Shown here in pieces: positions 52,241-60,760 of a DNA stretch of 64,000 bases. A program made the position numbers and the translations under genes. The first letter of the stretch is position 1, and every line of letters begins with the position of its first letter. Below the pieces are notes generated by a model. It was given only the letters and a program-made list of their open reading frames with translations. It did not search any database and was not told the DNA's origin. This DNA comes from Bradyrhizobiaceae bacterium (GTDB taxonomy: Bacteria; Pseudomonadota; Alphaproteobacteria; Rhizobiales; Xanthobacteraceae). The stretch is from positions 124,001 to 188,000 of the forward strand of contig JADYXZ010000009.1 of assembly GCA_020853885.1 (NCBI GenBank), given 5' to 3'.

Positions 52241-53263
52241 GTGGCCAAGTCGGATCAAATTGCGCGGCCAGCTCACAGCAAAAACTCCAGATCGGCGTTG
52301 GTGCGTGAGTTCTATTCCCGACTACGGGCAAGCGTTGACCCGCAGATTGCCGGCCTGCTCATCTGTCTTGCCGGCTTGATCGTCGGATTCTCCTTTTCAT
52401 CGCCGTATTTTTTGAGCCTGCAGAACCTTACCAACATGCTCCTATCGGTTTCGGTTATCGGAACCATGGCGGGCGTTTCTGCACTAGTTTTGGTTTCGCG
52501 GGGACTGGATCTCTCGGTTGGCTCCATCGTCGGCTTGGTCGGCGTTGTAGTTGCGCTCGTGATCGAGGCCACTAGCTCGGCGCCGCTCGGCATCGCCGTG
52601 GGATTAGTCACGGGGGGGGTGTGCGGCATTCTAAATGCTGCGCTGTTCGTCAATGTCGGCATCAATTCAATCATCGTCACGATTGGTACGCTTTCGATCT
52701 TTCGCGGTCTCGCGTTTGTTATCAGCGAAGGCCAGACTGTAAACGTATTCAACGAATTCATGCTCGAACTGGGTGCCGGCAGGATCTACGGCATTCCTTA
52801 CTCCGTCCTGCTTATGCTTGTACTTTTCGTGATTCTGCATGTTGTCGCGACGCATACCCGTGTCGGGCGCACACTCTATGCAATCGGCGCGAACCCGCGA
52901 GCAAGTCGACTGAGTGGTCTCAACATCGGTATCTACCGCTACGGCGTCTTCGTGATGAATGGAATCTTCGCAGGCGTGGCGGGAATTTTGCTGATTGGAC
53001 AAGCGGCAACCGCAGTCCCGGCTGCCGGCATCGGTTACGAACTCTTGGTCGTCACCGCAGTGCTGCTCGGCGGAACAAGCCTGCACGGGGGAGAAGGCAG
53101 GATCGCCGGTACGCTGCTGGGCGTGATCATTATTGGGGTCTTGTCCAATGGAATGACCCTAATCGGCATCAACAGTTATTACCAAATTATCGCGCACGGA
53201 ACCCTTCTACTTCTCGCCGTGGCGCTCGACCGATTGCGGCAAGGCCTGCCGAAGGACGAGTGA
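52241..53263 (+). CDS. Sugar ABC transporter permease (RbsC type)
   Basis: A 340-residue permease with 8-10 hydrophobic segments. GTG start with GGAGGG 6 bases upstream. SRGLDLSVGSIVGLVGVVVA is the family signature, GRTLYAIGANPRASRLSGLN is the conserved cytoplasmic loop, and LGGTSLHGGEGRIAGTLLGV follows. It forms the channel of the ribose-type importer. The hydrolase gene follows after 43 bases. Confidence 0.94.
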   Translation: MAKSDQIARPAHSKNSRSALVREFYSRLRASVDPQIAGLLICLAGLIVGFSFSSPYFLSLQNLTNMLLSVSVIGTMAGVSALVLVSRGLDLSVGSIVGLVGVVVALVIEATSSAPLGIAVGLVTGGVCGILNAALFVNVGINSIIVTIGTLSIFRGLAFVISEGQTVNVFNEFMLELGAGRIYGIPYSVLLMLVLFVILHVVATHTRVGRTLYAIGANPRASRLSGLNIGIYRYGVFVMNGIFAGVAGILLIGQAATAVPAAGIGYELLVVTAVLLGGTSLHGGEGRIAGTLLGVIIIGVLSNGMTLIGINSYYQIIAHGTLLLLAVALDRLRQGLPKDE

Positions 53264-53306
53264 GTAGTGAACCATTCGGAACCGGTCCAGCTACTCGAAA
53301 ACACCG

Positions 53307-54353
53307 ATGCACGAAATCCTAAAACGCGTCGCCGAACGGACCCTTCGGTTCGACATGACCGAGTGGTTTTGGGGAGACGCCATCGCGGTGGATGGACTGC
53401 TCGAAGCTGCCGAACTCCTCGGAGAGCCGCGCTTCGCGGCGGTGGCGATTTCCTCACTCGAGCGTTGGGCACGCCGTTTCCTGGACAAAGGGCCGCGGTT
53501 CACGGATCACTTAACGCCAGGCGCAGCGCTAGTGCGGATCGCGGGCGAACGGCAAGACGCATTATTGCTGGAGGCTGCTCGACGGCTTGCTGACTACTTG
53601 CATGCGGAAGTACCGCGCGCTCAACCTTCTGGGGCGCCGCTCTATCGACCAGATGACCCGGCGTACCGACACGTGGTGTGGGTTGATACGCTCTATCACG
53701 AGCCATCCTTCTTTGCGGCACTTTGGCAGGCGACCGGGGAAGAGCGCTTTGCCGACATGGCGCTCGACGTCGTCGAAAAGCATCGCGCAGTTCTTTATGA
53801 CCGCAGGCAGCGACTTCTGCCACAAGCAGTCGACACGGCAACCGATACCGTCCGTGGTCTTGGTTGGGGGCGTGGACACGGTTGGGCATTGCTCGGGCTC
53901 GCCGACACACTTGCGATTCTCCCTGAAGGCCAATGGAATTCATTCCACGGCTGGACGCAGGAGCTTGCGGAGCGGCTGCTTCCGCTTCAGGATTCCAGTG
54001 GCTTCTGGCGCACCTTGCTGCACGATCGCGAGGCGTATCTCGAGACGTCCACGGCCACGTTCTTTTCCGCCGCCTTCTTTCGCTTGGTGCGCAGCGGTGC
54101 CGGCGATTATCGCGCTGCCGGCGAGAAGGCGCTGTTGGCGGCGCTTGATCGCATTGATGAAGAGGGCAAGGTCTGGGGCGTTTCAGCCGTTACCTGGGCG
54201 GCAACGTCTGCGGGCACAGACGCGCTTCGCTACAAGTCGGTGCCGACGGAATTCAATCTCTGGGGACAGGGTTCTGCGCTGCGCATGCTTGCGGAAGGCA
54301 TTCGCCTGGGCATCACAGGCCTACCAAAAGGACCGGAAGGTATAAATCGATGA
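53307..54353 (+). CDS. Glycoside hydrolase family 88/105 (unsaturated uronyl hydrolase)
   Basis: A 348-residue (alpha/alpha)6-barrel enzyme like YteR/YesR. TEWFWGDAIAVDGLLEAAEL near the N-terminus, WVDTLYHEPSFFAALWQATG with the likely catalytic Asp, GLGWGRGHGWALLGLADTL, and VSAVTWAATSAGTDA match the family. No signal peptide is seen, so it acts in the cytosol on imported material. GH88 and GH105 enzymes hydrate the double bond of a 4,5-unsaturated uronic acid and release it from an oligosaccharide. This is the clearest clue to the island's substrate class. Confidence 0.88.
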   Translation: MHEILKRVAERTLRFDMTEWFWGDAIAVDGLLEAAELLGEPRFAAVAISSLERWARRFLDKGPRFTDHLTPGAALVRIAGERQDALLLEAARRLADYLHAEVPRAQPSGAPLYRPDDPAYRHVVWVDTLYHEPSFFAALWQATGEERFADMALDVVEKHRAVLYDRRQRLLPQAVDTATDTVRGLGWGRGHGWALLGLADTLAILPEGQWNSFHGWTQELAERLLPLQDSSGFWRTLLHDREAYLETSTATFFSAAFFRLVRSGAGDYRAAGEKALLAALDRIDEEGKVWGVSAVTWAATSAGTDALRYKSVPTEFNLWGQGSALRMLAEGIRLGITGLPKGPEGINR

Positions 54354-55345
54354 GGCTGCTGCAGTATCGCGATGGCACACACGAAATTCGCGCTGCGCTC
54401 GTTGAGGGCGGACAATCGACAGTACGGCCTATTGAGCCCGCCGTTTCGACCTATGAGCTCGCGATCGAGGCCATTCGCACAAAATCTACGTTGCAGCAGG
54501 CGGTCTCCCGGCGGACGTTGCTTGCCCCGGTTGACTACGACTCGCTGATCGAAGCGGGAGCCATCATTTCACCACTTCTGCACCCCGACCCGCGACATTG
54601 CCTCGTATCGATGACCGGCCTCACGCACTTGGGCGGTGCCGCGGCGCGCGACCAGATGCACAAGGCCGTCAAGAGCGACCCGGAAGTGCTGACCGACTCG
54701 CTGAAGATGTTCAAGTTGGGACTGGAAGGGGGAAAGCCTGCAGCCGGCGAGATCGGGATGCAGCCCGAATGGTGTTACAAGAGCGATGGCGCGCTTCTTG
54801 TCAGTCCGTGGGCCGATCTGCCGTGTCCCGATTTCGCGCTCAACATGGGCGAGGAACCAGAACTTGCCGGTCTCTATGTTATCGGTGATGACGGCGACGT
54901 CTTCCGTCTCGGTTTTGCGCTTGGCAACGAATTTTCGGATCATCGCACCGAGCGCATTAACTATCTGTATTTGGGGCACTCGAAGCTGCGCCCCTCCAGC
55001 ATTGGACCGGAGCTTGTCGTCGGCGACTTCCCTTCTTCGCTCACCGGGACTTCGCGCATTAGGCGCAACGCGGCGGTGGCTTGGGAGAGGCCGTTTCTTA
55101 CAGGAACGGAGAATATGTGCCACTCCCTCGAGAACATTGAATATCACCACTTCAAATATTCCTGGCATCGGCGACCGGGCGACGTGCACGTGCATTTTCT
55201 TGGTACTGCCACGATCAGCTTTGCTGACGGTTTCGAGCTTCGAGACGGCGATGTCATGGAGATCGAGGCGCCGGGGTTTGGTCGACCGCTGGTCAACAGG
55301 GTGGTCGTAGAGCGGACGTATGCGCCGTCCATTCGTAACCTCTAG
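54350..55345 (+). CDS. AraD1/GguC family protein (FAH-superfamily dehydratase)
   Basis: A 331-residue enzyme with the order of GguC/AraD1 proteins: MRLLQYRDGTHEIRAALVEG, YDSLIEAGAIISPLLHPDP, LTHLGGAAARDQMHKAV, GEIGMQPEWCYKSDGALL, and a FAH-like core LGFALGNEFSDH. AraD1-type enzymes are linked with dehydration of 2-keto-3-deoxy-L-arabonate and similar acids in non-phosphorylative sugar-acid pathways. ATGA overlap with the hydrolase gene shows co-translation, so its substrate may derive from the released uronic acid. Confidence 0.85.
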   Translation: MRLLQYRDGTHEIRAALVEGGQSTVRPIEPAVSTYELAIEAIRTKSTLQQAVSRRTLLAPVDYDSLIEAGAIISPLLHPDPRHCLVSMTGLTHLGGAAARDQMHKAVKSDPEVLTDSLKMFKLGLEGGKPAAGEIGMQPEWCYKSDGALLVSPWADLPCPDFALNMGEEPELAGLYVIGDDGDVFRLGFALGNEFSDHRTERINYLYLGHSKLRPSSIGPELVVGDFPSSLTGTSRIRRNAAVAWERPFLTGTENMCHSLENIEYHHFKYSWHRRPGDVHVHFLGTATISFADGFELRDGDVMEIEAPGFGRPLVNRVVVERTYAPSIRNL

Positions 55346-55384
55346 CGACCGTAGCTTCGCGCCGCGTCAGAAAGGAACCTCACA

Positions 55385-56044
55385 ATGAACGTGACGTCCG
55401 ATCCGCTAACTGACCGATTGGTCGCTTGCTATACCGGAGCCGTACACGATGTCCTGCGCGCGATGGGGCATCCGAATTGTGTTTTGCCGCCTCAGATTCA
55501 AGGTTTGCAGCCGGGCATGCGCGTAGTAGGCCGTGCGTTCACCGTAAGTGGCCATATCGACAACACGCTCGATCATCACGAGACGTTACTGCGCTGGACT
55601 AAGTTCTTGTCGCGTGCCGAACCCGGAAGCGTTGTCCTATGTCAGCCAAACACCGACGCGGTCGCCCTCATGGGCGAGCTCTCTGCCGAAACTCTGAAAT
55701 TGCGTGGCATTCGCGGCTATATAGTCGATGGAGGATGCCGCGACGTTTCGTTCATTCTTAAAATGAACTTCCCAGTTTTCTGCAAGTTCCGCACCCCCGC
55801 GGACGTTGTTGGTCGATGGACACCGGACGCATTCAACGTGCCCATCACAATCGGTACGGTGACGGTGTCACCCGGAGACTATACAGTCGCGGATCTTGAT
55901 GGAGTCGTGATCATTCCGCACGCGATCGCCTCGGAAGTTGTGGAGCGAACCGAAGAAGTCATGCGTACGGAAAACAAAGTGCGCACCGCAATCGTCGCCG
56001 GCATGGACCCGCACGAGGCTTACCTGCAGTTCGGGAAGTTCTGA
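55385..56044 (+). CDS. RraA family protein (HMG/CHA aldolase-like)
   Basis: A 219-residue protein. GELSAETLKLRGIRGYIVDG and GGCRDVSFI contain the Asp-x-x-x-Arg-Asp metal and substrate motif of the RraA fold. It is longer than the RNase E regulator RraA (about 160) and resembles 4-hydroxy-4-methyl-2-oxoglutarate/oxaloacetate aldolases. It would cleave or decarboxylate a 4-hydroxy-2-oxo acid, giving pyruvate. It follows the AraD1 gene by 39 bases and precedes the next gene by 3 bases. Confidence 0.82.
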   Translation: MNVTSDPLTDRLVACYTGAVHDVLRAMGHPNCVLPPQIQGLQPGMRVVGRAFTVSGHIDNTLDHHETLLRWTKFLSRAEPGSVVLCQPNTDAVALMGELSAETLKLRGIRGYIVDGGCRDVSFILKMNFPVFCKFRTPADVVGRWTPDAFNVPITIGTVTVSPGDYTVADLDGVVIIPHAIASEVVERTEEVMRTENKVRTAIVAGMDPHEAYLQFGKF

Positions 56045-56047
56045 CCG

Positions 56048-57250
56048 ATGTCTGATACTACGACAGTCGCAGCCGCGCTCGATTTGTCCGTCGATACCGT
56101 ACTGCCGGACGACGGCCTGCGAGGTACGTTGATTGCTCGCGTATGGCGGCCCGAACACCGAGGTCCCGCCGTTTGCGTCCTGAGGCAAGACGGCGTTTTT
56201 GACGTCACTGCGAGATACCCGACGGTCGCCGATTTGCTCGACCTTGACTCTCCGGCGGCGGCCGTCAGGGAGTTCAAGGGGGAGCTTGTTGCGCCGCTTG
56301 CCGAGTTGTTGAACGCCAGTGCGCAAGCGATCCGGTCGCCCGATCGCCCATCTTTTCTTGCCCCCTGCGACTTGCAGGCGCTAAAGGCTGCTGGCGTGAC
56401 CTTCGTGGCTAGCCTTCTCGAGCGCGTGATCGAGGAGCGGGCGAAAGGCGACCCCTCCCAGGCGCCGGCGATCCGTGAGGAATATCGCGCGTTGGTCGGA
56501 GGAAGCTTGGCCAAAGTAAAGCCGGGCTCGGCAGCGGCTCAGCTGCTTCAAGCGCGTCTTCAGGCGGAAGGGGCCTGGTCTCAGTATCTCGAGGTCGGGA
56601 TCGGCCGCGATGCGGAGATCTTCACAAAGTCGCAGCCGCTTTCTGCGGTCGGCCTCGGCGCGCATGTGGGCGTCCACCCGAGCTCGACCTGGAGCAATCC
56701 CGAACCGGAAGTCGTTCTTGCTGTCTCCAGCAAAGGACGAATCGTAGGTGCGACGCTCGGTAATGACGTGAACTTGCGTGACTTCGAAGGTCGATCGGCA
56801 CTGCTGCTCGGCAAATCCAAGGACAACAACGCGTCGTGCGCTATCGGGCCATTTCTACGACTCTTCGACGAAACCTTCTCGCTTAACGACGTGCGAGCCG
56901 CGCAGATCGACCTCACAGTGGATGGAATCGACGGTTTTCGGCTCGTAGGCCGAAGCTTGATGTCCATGATCAGTCGCGATCCGGCTGACCTCGTCGCGCA
57001 AGCAATGGGTCCGTATCATCAATATCCTGACGGCATGTTCCTGTTCCTTGGCACGATGTTCGCGCCCGTTGATGACCGCGACGAGCCCGGCCGCGGGTTT
57101 ACCCACAAAGTCGGCGATGTTGTGAAAATCGACTCGCCGCAGCTTGGCGCCCTTATCAACCGAGTCGAGCATTGCGATCGTGCGCCTCCGTGGATCTTCG
57201 GCATACGATCCTTCATGCGCTCGCTTTCAGGGCGCGGCGCCATATCCTGA
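56048..57250 (+). CDS. Fumarylacetoacetate hydrolase family protein (2-keto-3-deoxy acid dehydratase-like)
   Basis: A 400-residue enzyme with a short N-terminal domain and a FAH catalytic core (from about 190). VGIGRDAEIFTKSQPLSAVG, EPEVVLAVSSKGRIVGATLG and NDVNLRDFEGRSALLLGKSK hold the metal ligands (Glu, Glu, Asp). It resembles XylX-type 2-keto-3-deoxy-D-xylonate dehydratase, which makes 2,5-dioxopentanoate. It is followed after 25 bases by an aldehyde dehydrogenase that could oxidise that product. Confidence 0.83.
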   Translation: MSDTTTVAAALDLSVDTVLPDDGLRGTLIARVWRPEHRGPAVCVLRQDGVFDVTARYPTVADLLDLDSPAAAVREFKGELVAPLAELLNASAQAIRSPDRPSFLAPCDLQALKAAGVTFVASLLERVIEERAKGDPSQAPAIREEYRALVGGSLAKVKPGSAAAQLLQARLQAEGAWSQYLEVGIGRDAEIFTKSQPLSAVGLGAHVGVHPSSTWSNPEPEVVLAVSSKGRIVGATLGNDVNLRDFEGRSALLLGKSKDNNASCAIGPFLRLFDETFSLNDVRAAQIDLTVDGIDGFRLVGRSLMSMISRDPADLVAQAMGPYHQYPDGMFLFLGTMFAPVDDRDEPGRGFTHKVGDVVKIDSPQLGALINRVEHCDRAPPWIFGIRSFMRSLSGRGAIS

Positions 57251-57275
57251 AAGAACTCGCAAACGGAGCTGCAGT

Positions 57276-58706
57276 ATGCGCCGCAACAATCTAATCGCAG
57301 GTCAATGGACTAAAAGCCAGCATTACGCGGAGAGGCGAAGTCCTTCTGACCTCGCCGACGTCATTGCCGGATATGCATTGGGTACGGCAGACGATGTTGA
57401 TGCAGCGGTGGAGGCAGCACAAAGCGCTTTTCCATCATGGAGCCGGATGAGCCTCTGGGAGCGCGCACAGATTCTCGACCGTGCGGGCGATTCCATCCTT
57501 CGCCGAAAGGACGAACTTGCACAGCTGCTGGCCCGAGAGGAAGGGAAAATCCTTCCCGAGGCATTGGCGGAGGTGATTCGTGGCGGTCAGATTTTTAAAT
57601 TTTTTGCAGGGGAAGCATTGCGCATCGGTGGTGAGTCGATCGCTTCCGTGCGATTCGGTGTTGATGTTGAGATCAGGCGAGAGCCTCTTGGTGTAGTTGG
57701 TCTGATCACACCTTGGAATTTCCCGGTGGCGATACCCGCCTGGAAAGTGGCACCAGCACTCGCCTACGGTAATTGCGTGATCTTAAAGCCAGCAGGAAAT
57801 GTGCCTGGCTGCGCGTGGGAGCTAGCAAATATTCTCGTTGAGGCGGGGACGCCTGCAGGCACGTTCAGTCTCATCATGGGTGGCGGCGGTATCGTGGGCG
57901 ATGCGATCATCAATCATCCTGGCGTAGCCGCTGTTTCATTTACAGGATCAGTAAAGATCGGTAAGGGTATTGCACTACGGGCTGCGGAACTCGGGAAGAA
58001 AATTCAGCTCGAGATGGGCGGAAAAAACCCTCTAGTCGTAGCTGGAGATGCCGAGTTGGCAAAGGCGGTGGCCTGTGCGGTGAACGGCGCCTTCTTTTCT
58101 ACTGGCCAGCGTTGTACCGCAAGCTCGCGCATCATTGTCGTTGAGTCTTTGTATGATGCTTTTGTCGATGAATTCTTGCGCGCTGCGCGAGAGCTTCGTG
58201 TCGGTCACGCGCTCGACCCGAAAACGAAGATGGGGCCAGTTGTCGACGAGAAACAGCTTGCTTCGAACATGGCCTACATCGAACTTGCAAAGAAGGAGGG
58301 CTGCGAAGTTGTCGGGGGTGAACTTCTGAAGCGCGAGACCGATGGCTTTTATCAGGAACCGGCAATTTTCTTGCGGGCAAACAATAAAATGCGCTCTAGC
58401 CGAGAGGAGATTTTTGGCCCCTGCGCTTCGGTAATCCGCGTTGCCGATTTTGACGAGGCAGTCGAAGTTGCAAACGACACGCCGTTCGGCTTGTCGGCGG
58501 GTATCTGCACGACGAGTCTCAAGTTGGCGCAAGAGTTTAAGCACCGCGCGGAGGCGGGCATGGTCATGATTAATCTTCCAACGGCCGGTGTGGATTTCCA
58601 CGTGCCCTTTGGCGGAAAGAAAGGCTCCTCGTACGGCCCGCGCGAGCAGGGAAGCTATGCCCGCGAATTTTATACGTCGGTCAAGACGGCCTATGTTGCC
58701 GCCTGA
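57276..58706 (+). CDS. Aldehyde dehydrogenase (2,5-dioxovalerate/alpha-ketoglutaric semialdehyde dehydrogenase-like)
   Basis: A 476-residue NAD(P)-dependent enzyme starting MRRNNLIAGQWT with CGGAG upstream. LGVVGLITPWNFPVAIPAWK, LEMGGKNPLVVAGDAEL (general-base Glu) and TGQRCTASSRI (catalytic Cys) are all present. It resembles the semialdehyde dehydrogenases that finish non-phosphorylative pentose or uronate pathways by making 2-oxoglutarate. It is the last gene of the forward operon. Product assignment rests on neighbours. Confidence 0.88.
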   Translation: MRRNNLIAGQWTKSQHYAERRSPSDLADVIAGYALGTADDVDAAVEAAQSAFPSWSRMSLWERAQILDRAGDSILRRKDELAQLLAREEGKILPEALAEVIRGGQIFKFFAGEALRIGGESIASVRFGVDVEIRREPLGVVGLITPWNFPVAIPAWKVAPALAYGNCVILKPAGNVPGCAWELANILVEAGTPAGTFSLIMGGGGIVGDAIINHPGVAAVSFTGSVKIGKGIALRAAELGKKIQLEMGGKNPLVVAGDAELAKAVACAVNGAFFSTGQRCTASSRIIVVESLYDAFVDEFLRAARELRVGHALDPKTKMGPVVDEKQLASNMAYIELAKKEGCEVVGGELLKRETDGFYQEPAIFLRANNKMRSSREEIFGPCASVIRVADFDEAVEVANDTPFGLSAGICTTSLKLAQEFKHRAEAGMVMINLPTAGVDFHVPFGGKKGSSYGPREQGSYAREFYTSVKTAYVAA

Positions 58707-58729
58707 AGAGGCCAGCTAAGTTGAAATGA

Positions 58730-59908
58730 TCAAGTCTTCGGCTGCGTTCCCTGTTCGCGTGCCTTGTCGTAGGCCTCATTAAGCCAAGACAGGAGATCAT
58801 TTTCGCTCAGATTGTTTTGCAGCATCGCAACGATACGCTCTCCAGCCTGCTCATAGAAAGGCACGAAACCGTCGAAACGCGGGCGCAGGTAGGCGGCGTC
58901 GAGGGTTTTGATGGTATTGCGAAAGAAGAAATTTGAATGCTCGTTTATCGACGCATCGAGCCACGCGCTCCGCGCGGCGGGTTGCCCTCCGCTCGCGTAG
59001 TAGTGACTTCTTTGAAAGGATGACTCGGTGAGGAAAAACGCATACTCAACGGCAAGATCAAAATGCGCGGTACGGCTGGATACCGCTATTCCAGTGCCGC
59101 CAAGAATACTGCCTGCAACTCCGCAACGCCCTGCAGACGGAATGTTTCCGAACTGAAGTCGCCGGCGGCGATCGCGACGAGAGTAGTTCGAATACCCGAA
59201 CGCATACGGACAATATGCGATTTCATCCGATTCGCTCATTAGGTCATAGATCTTTATCGGATTCATTTTCAGGGACAGTGGATGGGAGAGAGCGACGAGC
59301 GTGCGAAAGCGCATCATGACCTCCCGTCCGATAGCAGCAGAAAGGAATTTGCTTTCCGAAGCCCCGACAGGCTCACCGAGATTCGCGGCCAGCGTAAAAA
59401 GCATGCTAATCGCATCGGTTGGGAAGAGTGGCGTGCCGATCCACCAACCGGACCGCCGTAGACGAAAGCCGAGTGCAATTACCTCGTCGAACGTCGACGG
59501 AAAGGTGGAGCCGACCCGATCGAGTAGATCGGGACGACAGGCGGCAACCTGTGCGGCTGCGTCGATAGGAAGGGCCCAGAGTTTGCCTTGATACCAATAC
59601 GACTCCCACGAAGGACCAACCGATTCGCAGGCGAAAATGGCCTGGCGGTCAGGGTCGACATGGGACGAAAGATCGGCGAGAGGCCCATGCTTGGCTGCAA
59701 AACCAACGAAGGGATGGTCAATAATAATCAGATCGTATTGCTGCGCATACGTTCCGATCGGCGCTTCGCCGAACTCGCGGAGGCTGCGTCTGTCCCACTT
59801 TATGTCGACTTCGGGATGAACCGCCTGAAATAAGGGAATGCTGGCGTCCAGTGGAGCAACACCGCGTGGGTGGTCCCACGTCATACCGCGTATTTGTATG
59901 CGCCTCAT
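58730..59908 (-). CDS. Solute-binding-protein-like protein without export signal
   Basis: A 392-residue protein with the fold pattern of family 1 sugar-binding proteins. VHPEVDIKWDRRSLREFGE, YDLIIIDHPFVGFAA, YWYQGKLWALPIDAAAQVA and FPSTFDEVIALGFRL match in order, yet the N-terminus MRRIQIRGMTWDHPRG is charged and shows no hydrophobic signal. It therefore looks cytosolic. I recall similar signal-less proteins beside CaiB-type CoA-transferases in other bacteria, but no function is known to me. It faces the main operon tail to tail and its own promoter region has a copy of the island operator. It may be a ligand sensor or buffer; this is conjecture. Confidence 0.75.
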   Translation of the reverse strand: MRRIQIRGMTWDHPRGVAPLDASIPLFQAVHPEVDIKWDRRSLREFGEAPIGTYAQQYDLIIIDHPFVGFAAKHGPLADLSSHVDPDRQAIFACESVGPSWESYWYQGKLWALPIDAAAQVAACRPDLLDRVGSTFPSTFDEVIALGFRLRRSGWWIGTPLFPTDAISMLFTLAANLGEPVGASESKFLSAAIGREVMMRFRTLVALSHPLSLKMNPIKIYDLMSESDEIAYCPYAFGYSNYSRRDRRRRLQFGNIPSAGRCGVAGSILGGTGIAVSSRTAHFDLAVEYAFFLTESSFQRSHYYASGGQPAARSAWLDASINEHSNFFFRNTIKTLDAAYLRPRFDGFVPFYEQAGERIVAMLQNNLSENDLLSWLNEAYDKAREQGTQPKT

Positions 59909-59946
59909 TCGAAGCCCGCGTGCTTACCCAACAACTCGAAAAGATA

Positions 59947-59961
59947 ATCATATATCATCTA
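59947..59961. promoter_or_regulatory. Candidate GntR operator upstream of the signal-less binding-protein gene
   Basis: On the minus strand TAGATGATATATGAT, 14 of 15 bases identical to the site at 45721-45735. It lies 38 bases upstream of the start codon. This puts the gene in the same regulon as the rest of the island. Confidence 0.6.
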
Positions 59962-60024
59962 TAATCGCAATAAGAAAAGATCAAAAAGAAATCCGCCCTT
60001 GCACTCACCTGTTAGATTGGCCGC

Positions 60025-60470
60025 CGGCATCATGTGCGTTCTGGATTAGCTCGAACGCCAGCGGCGCCCGCTGTATCTGGGTCGTTGCGGGTATCCAGCA
60101 CCTTCGTCCGAATCTTGAGCGCAGTGGCCTTATAGACCCGGTCGCCGATGCTGGCTTCCAGCCGGCTGACCAGATCGGGGGCAATCTCGGCGATTTTCAC
60201 CCCGCGGCGCTCTAGGAGGAAAATCTACTGGTGGCGCGCTTTGGCGCCGTCGGCAGAGCATACTTGGCCGAAGTCCCACGATGGATTCTGAAACCGATTC
60301 TTTGGTGCGACGACGACCACATTTATGTGTCGCAGAGGCATTTGCGCAGCACTTTCTACGACGCGATGATATTTGTAGGCGCTGTACCTCTTCTCGAAGT
60401 CTTGGATCGTTTGCAGGATACCGATGTCTTACCCGTGCTCCTTCGATTGCCCTGAGATCTAAATAGCTTC
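60025..60470 (-). pseudogene. Unidentified gene remnant
   Basis: The minus strand reads as protein-like sequence interrupted by stops and a frameshift: IQDFEKRYSAYKYHRVVESA, NVVVVAPKNRFQNPSWDFGQ, then KIAEIAPDLVSRLEASIGDR and KATALKIRTKVLDTRNDPD. The pieces are in one frame except for stops at two places, and a shifted end reads LAFELIQNAHDAGG. I do not recognise the family. The opposite strand also has a 74-residue open frame (60231-60455), which I take as the complement shadow. Confidence 0.4.
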
Positions 60471-60664
60471 TTGTTCCGCCATGTTCGGCTATGCGCCAGG
60501 GGTGGAATCGAACTGCGGACCAGCTCGTGTCAGGAACAGGCGTGTGCACGCGAAAGAACGCGGCATATGTGAGCGAATGCTTATGGTGAAAGACGGACTT
60601 TTAAACCAGTGCATCCCATACGCCATCTTCATGCAGCTGGAAGGTCGAACAGACCCGACACATT

Positions 60665-60760
60665 ATGGAGACGGATTTTTGGCCCTACGGCTTTGAGCGC
60701 AATCGGCAGCCGGTGCGACGTATCAAACTATCTCTTAACCAGCGGGCAGTTGCCTTCCTT
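60665..60760 (+). pseudogene. Possible tail fragment of a 4,5-dihydroxyphthalate decarboxylase-like protein
   Basis: METDFWPYGFERNR resembles the conserved C-terminal WPYGxExNR motif of this family, followed by FLREAKCLLQEPL. Nothing of the rest of the protein is seen upstream, so at most this is a short relic. The similarity is brief and may be chance. Confidence 0.25.

Noticed and set aside
60231-60455. 74-codon plus-strand frame starting MARFGAVGRAYL
   Set aside because: It is complementary to the better minus-strand remnant and has no convincing ribosome site beyond a weak GGAGG; probably shadow.
60485-60545. Possible tRNA or tRNA 3' end (GGGGTGGAATCGAACT)
   Set aside because: It resembles the reverse of a T-arm, but the bases beside the loop do not pair into a T stem and no acceptor, D or anticodon arms can be drawn. 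It may be a degenerate attachment-site relic, but support is too weak.
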